The position numbers and the translations under genes are program-made. Below are positions 62,018 to 64,000 of a stretch of DNA of 64,000 bases, one piece after another; position 1 is the first letter of the stretch, and each line of letters begins with the position of its first letter. The notes below the pieces were generated by a model, which did no database searches, was not told the origin of the DNA, and saw only the letters and a program-made list of their open reading frames with translations. The stretch is from Pseudomonas frederiksbergensis (GTDB lineage: Bacteria > Pseudomonadota > Gammaproteobacteria > Pseudomonadales > Pseudomonadaceae): contig NZ_FNTF01000002.1 of the NCBI RefSeq assembly GCF_900105495.1, positions 5,448,501-5,512,500 on the forward strand, written 5' to 3'.

Positions 62018-63835
62018 ATGTCCATCTTGCGCCTCTTCTTTCGCTTGCTGGTTCTGTTCGCAATCCTGCTGGGGCTGGGCCTCGCTGTGGTTCTGTACTA
62101 CGTCGCCAACCCGAAACTGCCGGCCTGGTCCCCCGCGCAGCAAGTGCATTATCTGGAGCAATGGAGCGCCAGCGATCGCGAGACTTATTACTTCACGCCC
62201 CAGGGCACTCAGGTCAAAGGCTTGCGCTATGACTGGTTCAAGGCCCTCGAATTACCGTTCTCGCAACAGCGATTCGCCGCCCCCGAATACCTCGCCCGCT
62301 TTGGCTTCCTGATCGACCCCAGCCAGAAACCCACATTGAACAACCCTGGCAATCTGCCCGTGGGTTTTGCCCGGCATCAGAACCCTGGAAGCCAGGACGA
62401 GTTTCTGGACATTACCTGCGCTGCCTGCCACACCGGGGAACTGCGCTTTAACGGCCAGGCCGTGCGCATCGATGGCGGTTCGGCACAGCACGTTCTGCCC
62501 TCCAGCGTTCCTACATTGCGCGGCGGTAGTTTCGGACAAGCGCTGGTAGCGAGCCTGACGTCGACTTATTACAACCCATGGAAATTCGAGCGTTTCGCTC
62601 GCAACGTATTGGGCCAGGACTACGATGCCCGGCATCAACAACTGCGCAAAGACTTCAAAGTCTCTCTCGACACCTTCTTGAAAGTGGCCTGGAACGACAC
62701 CCATCGCGGGCTCTATCCCACCGAAGAAGGCCCCGGTCGCACCGACGCTTTCGGGCGCATTGCCAACGCCAGTTTCGGCGATGCGATTTCCCCCGCCAAC
62801 TACCGTGTGGCCAACGCTCCGGTCGACTATCCGCAACTGTGGGACATGTGGACCTTCGACTGGGTGCAATGGAACGGTTCGGCGCAGCAACCGATGGCCC
62901 GTAACATCGGCGAGGCCCTGGGAGTGGGCGCCACGCTGAGTTTCTTCGAAGCTGACGGCCAGCCGCTTAAAGGAGACGACCGTTATCCGTCCAGTGTCCG
63001 CTTGCGCGATCTGCACCTGATCGAACAAACCCTGCAACGGCTCAAACCACCGGCCTGGCCGGAAGCACTGCTGGGCGCCATCGACAAAACCCAGGCCGCA
63101 AAGGGTCGTGAGTTATTCACCGAGAACTGCGCCGGCTGCCATGTACCTCGAACGGTCCAAAGTGACGGGCGCTGGGTGCAACATTTGAAAATGCTGCCCG
63201 TGGAGTTCATCGGCACCGACCCGGGCGCGGCCAACAACATTGCCGACCATCGCTTCGACCTCAGCGCCTTGCAATGGGACCCGGCAGAGTTGGCGCAACT
63301 GGATGTGCAATTGCAGCCGACGCCCACTGAATCGCTGGATTTGAGCAAGCTCTCATCGGCTAAGGGGTTGGCCTACGTCACCGCTTTCGTCGGAAACCGG
63401 GCCTACCGTGACGCAAACATTCCTGCGGCCGAACGACCGGACATGGATGGTTTCGGCCTGCCGATTGGCGTGCGCGAATTGCGCGCCTACAAGGCGCGAC
63501 CATTGGCGGGAGTCTGGGCAACCGCACCGTTTCTGCATAACGGTTCGGTGCCGAGCCTTTATCAGTTGCTCTCACCCCAGGATGAACGCGCAACCACCTT
63601 CTACAAAGGCACTTTCGAGTACGACCCCCGGCACCTCGGCTATCGCACCGAGGCCTTCACCAATGGCTTCATGTTCGACACACGCATCACCGGCAATCAC
63701 AACAGTGGCCACGAATTCCGCGCAGGCAAGCGTGGTGACGGCGTCATCGGTCGCCTGCTGCAACCAGAAGAGCGCTGGGCGCTGCTGGAGTATCTGAAAG
63801 TGTTGGGCGGCCCATTAGAGGCACAATTGCCATGA
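62018..63835 (+). CDS. Membrane-anchored di-heme c-type cytochrome, RoxA/peroxidase-like
   Basis: A 605-residue protein with an N-terminal membrane anchor (about 5-28) and two heme motifs: CAACH (about 130) and CAGCH (about 375). The C-terminal FLHNGSVPSLYQLL stretch is typical of di-heme peroxidase and RoxA-like rubber-oxygenase relatives. It should act in the periplasm on hydrogen peroxide or an organic substrate. It overlaps the following gene by four bases. The alternatives are a di-heme peroxidase, an oxygenase, or an electron carrier. Confidence 0.85.
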   Translation: MSILRLFFRLLVLFAILLGLGLAVVLYYVANPKLPAWSPAQQVHYLEQWSASDRETYYFTPQGTQVKGLRYDWFKALELPFSQQRFAAPEYLARFGFLIDPSQKPTLNNPGNLPVGFARHQNPGSQDEFLDITCAACHTGELRFNGQAVRIDGGSAQHVLPSSVPTLRGGSFGQALVASLTSTYYNPWKFERFARNVLGQDYDARHQQLRKDFKVSLDTFLKVAWNDTHRGLYPTEEGPGRTDAFGRIANASFGDAISPANYRVANAPVDYPQLWDMWTFDWVQWNGSAQQPMARNIGEALGVGATLSFFEADGQPLKGDDRYPSSVRLRDLHLIEQTLQRLKPPAWPEALLGAIDKTQAAKGRELFTENCAGCHVPRTVQSDGRWVQHLKMLPVEFIGTDPGAANNIADHRFDLSALQWDPAELAQLDVQLQPTPTESLDLSKLSSAKGLAYVTAFVGNRAYRDANIPAAERPDMDGFGLPIGVRELRAYKARPLAGVWATAPFLHNGSVPSLYQLLSPQDERATTFYKGTFEYDPRHLGYRTEAFTNGFMFDTRITGNHNSGHEFRAGKRGDGVIGRLLQPEERWALLEYLKVLGGPLEAQLP

Positions 63836-64000
63836 GCAGACTCTGGATGCGTTTTGGCACCTTTCTCGGCAAAACCCTGCTGTGGTTGCTGGGCTTGGGA
63901 TTGCTCGCCTGGGCACTTGCCGCCGCGTGGTTCGCCTGGCAGCACCGCGGCCCTGTCTCGGCTGAAGAACTGATTCCCGATGGTGAATCAGCGATGACCC
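63832..64000 (+). CDS. Membrane-anchored protein, cut by window end
   Basis: The first 56 residues only. A single hydrophobic helix (about residues 12-34, LLWLLGLGLLAWALAAAWFAW) is followed by HRGPVSAEELIPDGESAMT. In related Pseudomonas I recall a catalase-fold protein after such a cytochrome, and the ending is compatible with it, but the visible part cannot prove this. The ATGA overlap with the cytochrome shows one operon. Confidence 0.6.
   Translation, partial: MSRLWMRFGTFLGKTLLWLLGLGLLAWALAAAWFAWQHRGPVSAEELIPDGESAMT

Overview
The window is a stretch of chromosome from a fluorescent Pseudomonas, most likely of the P. fluorescens group. The evidence is the high-GC coding style, a PvdS-type iron-starvation sigma factor, an acyclic-terpene utilisation (atu) cluster, a SagS/OspR/Gpx/MsrB block whose order resembles P. 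aeruginosa (from memory, not checked), and many copies of the short palindromic repeats with 'GGGAGCGAGCCTGCTCGCGA' and 'CCCACGCTCTGCGTGGG' cores that are typical of these genomes. I see no prophage, transposase, CRISPR array, tRNA or rRNA. About 63 genes are supported, two of them cut by the window ends.

Layout. 1-2.5 kb: a cut alpha/beta hydrolase, pvdS behind a Fur box, and a periplasmic binding protein. 2.6-11.9 kb: atuR and divergent atuABCDEF (citronellol/geraniol catabolism), with two palindromic repeats inside the operon and no atuG/atuH downstream. 12-19 kb: DEDDh exonuclease, ppnP, a MOSC protein, cheV, a degenerate Hpt-like protein, a NarL-type two-component pair, a lipid kinase and a small membrane protein. 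19-23.6 kb: molybdopterin genes moeA-moaB and divergent mobA, a YgdI/YgdR-type lipoprotein, a pseudouridine synthase and small proteins. 23.8-29.6 kb: a KefB-like antiporter, an ammonium transporter, a yqjDEK-like membrane operon and dgt.

29.7-37.7 kb is a signalling island: a receiver-only protein, a BvgA/EvgA-like regulator, a 1214-residue BvgS/EvgS-like hybrid kinase and a 981-residue HD-GYP-type phosphodiesterase, all on the + strand. 37.7-46.5 kb holds redox repair and biofilm signalling: free-methionine sulfoxide reductase, DUF815 ATPase, sagS, ospR, gpx, msrB, an AlaA-like aminotransferase, htpX and tpm.

46.6-53.8 kb contains a DODA-type dioxygenase and then the least characterised system here: a GntR/UTRA repressor with PhnF-like operators, a periplasmic binding protein, a cytoplasmic alkaline-phosphatase-superfamily hydrolase, two permeases, an ATPase and a HAD phosphatase. 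It reads as an import-then-hydrolyse pathway for a phosphoester or phosphonate. 53.9-64 kb: a quinone oxidoreductase, the tail-specific protease prc, an EAL-CBS-GGDEF protein, an overlapping trio of small genes including an XRE regulator, a YkvA-family gene behind paired DnaA boxes, an FKBP lipoprotein, a membrane-anchored di-heme cytochrome and a cut membrane protein.
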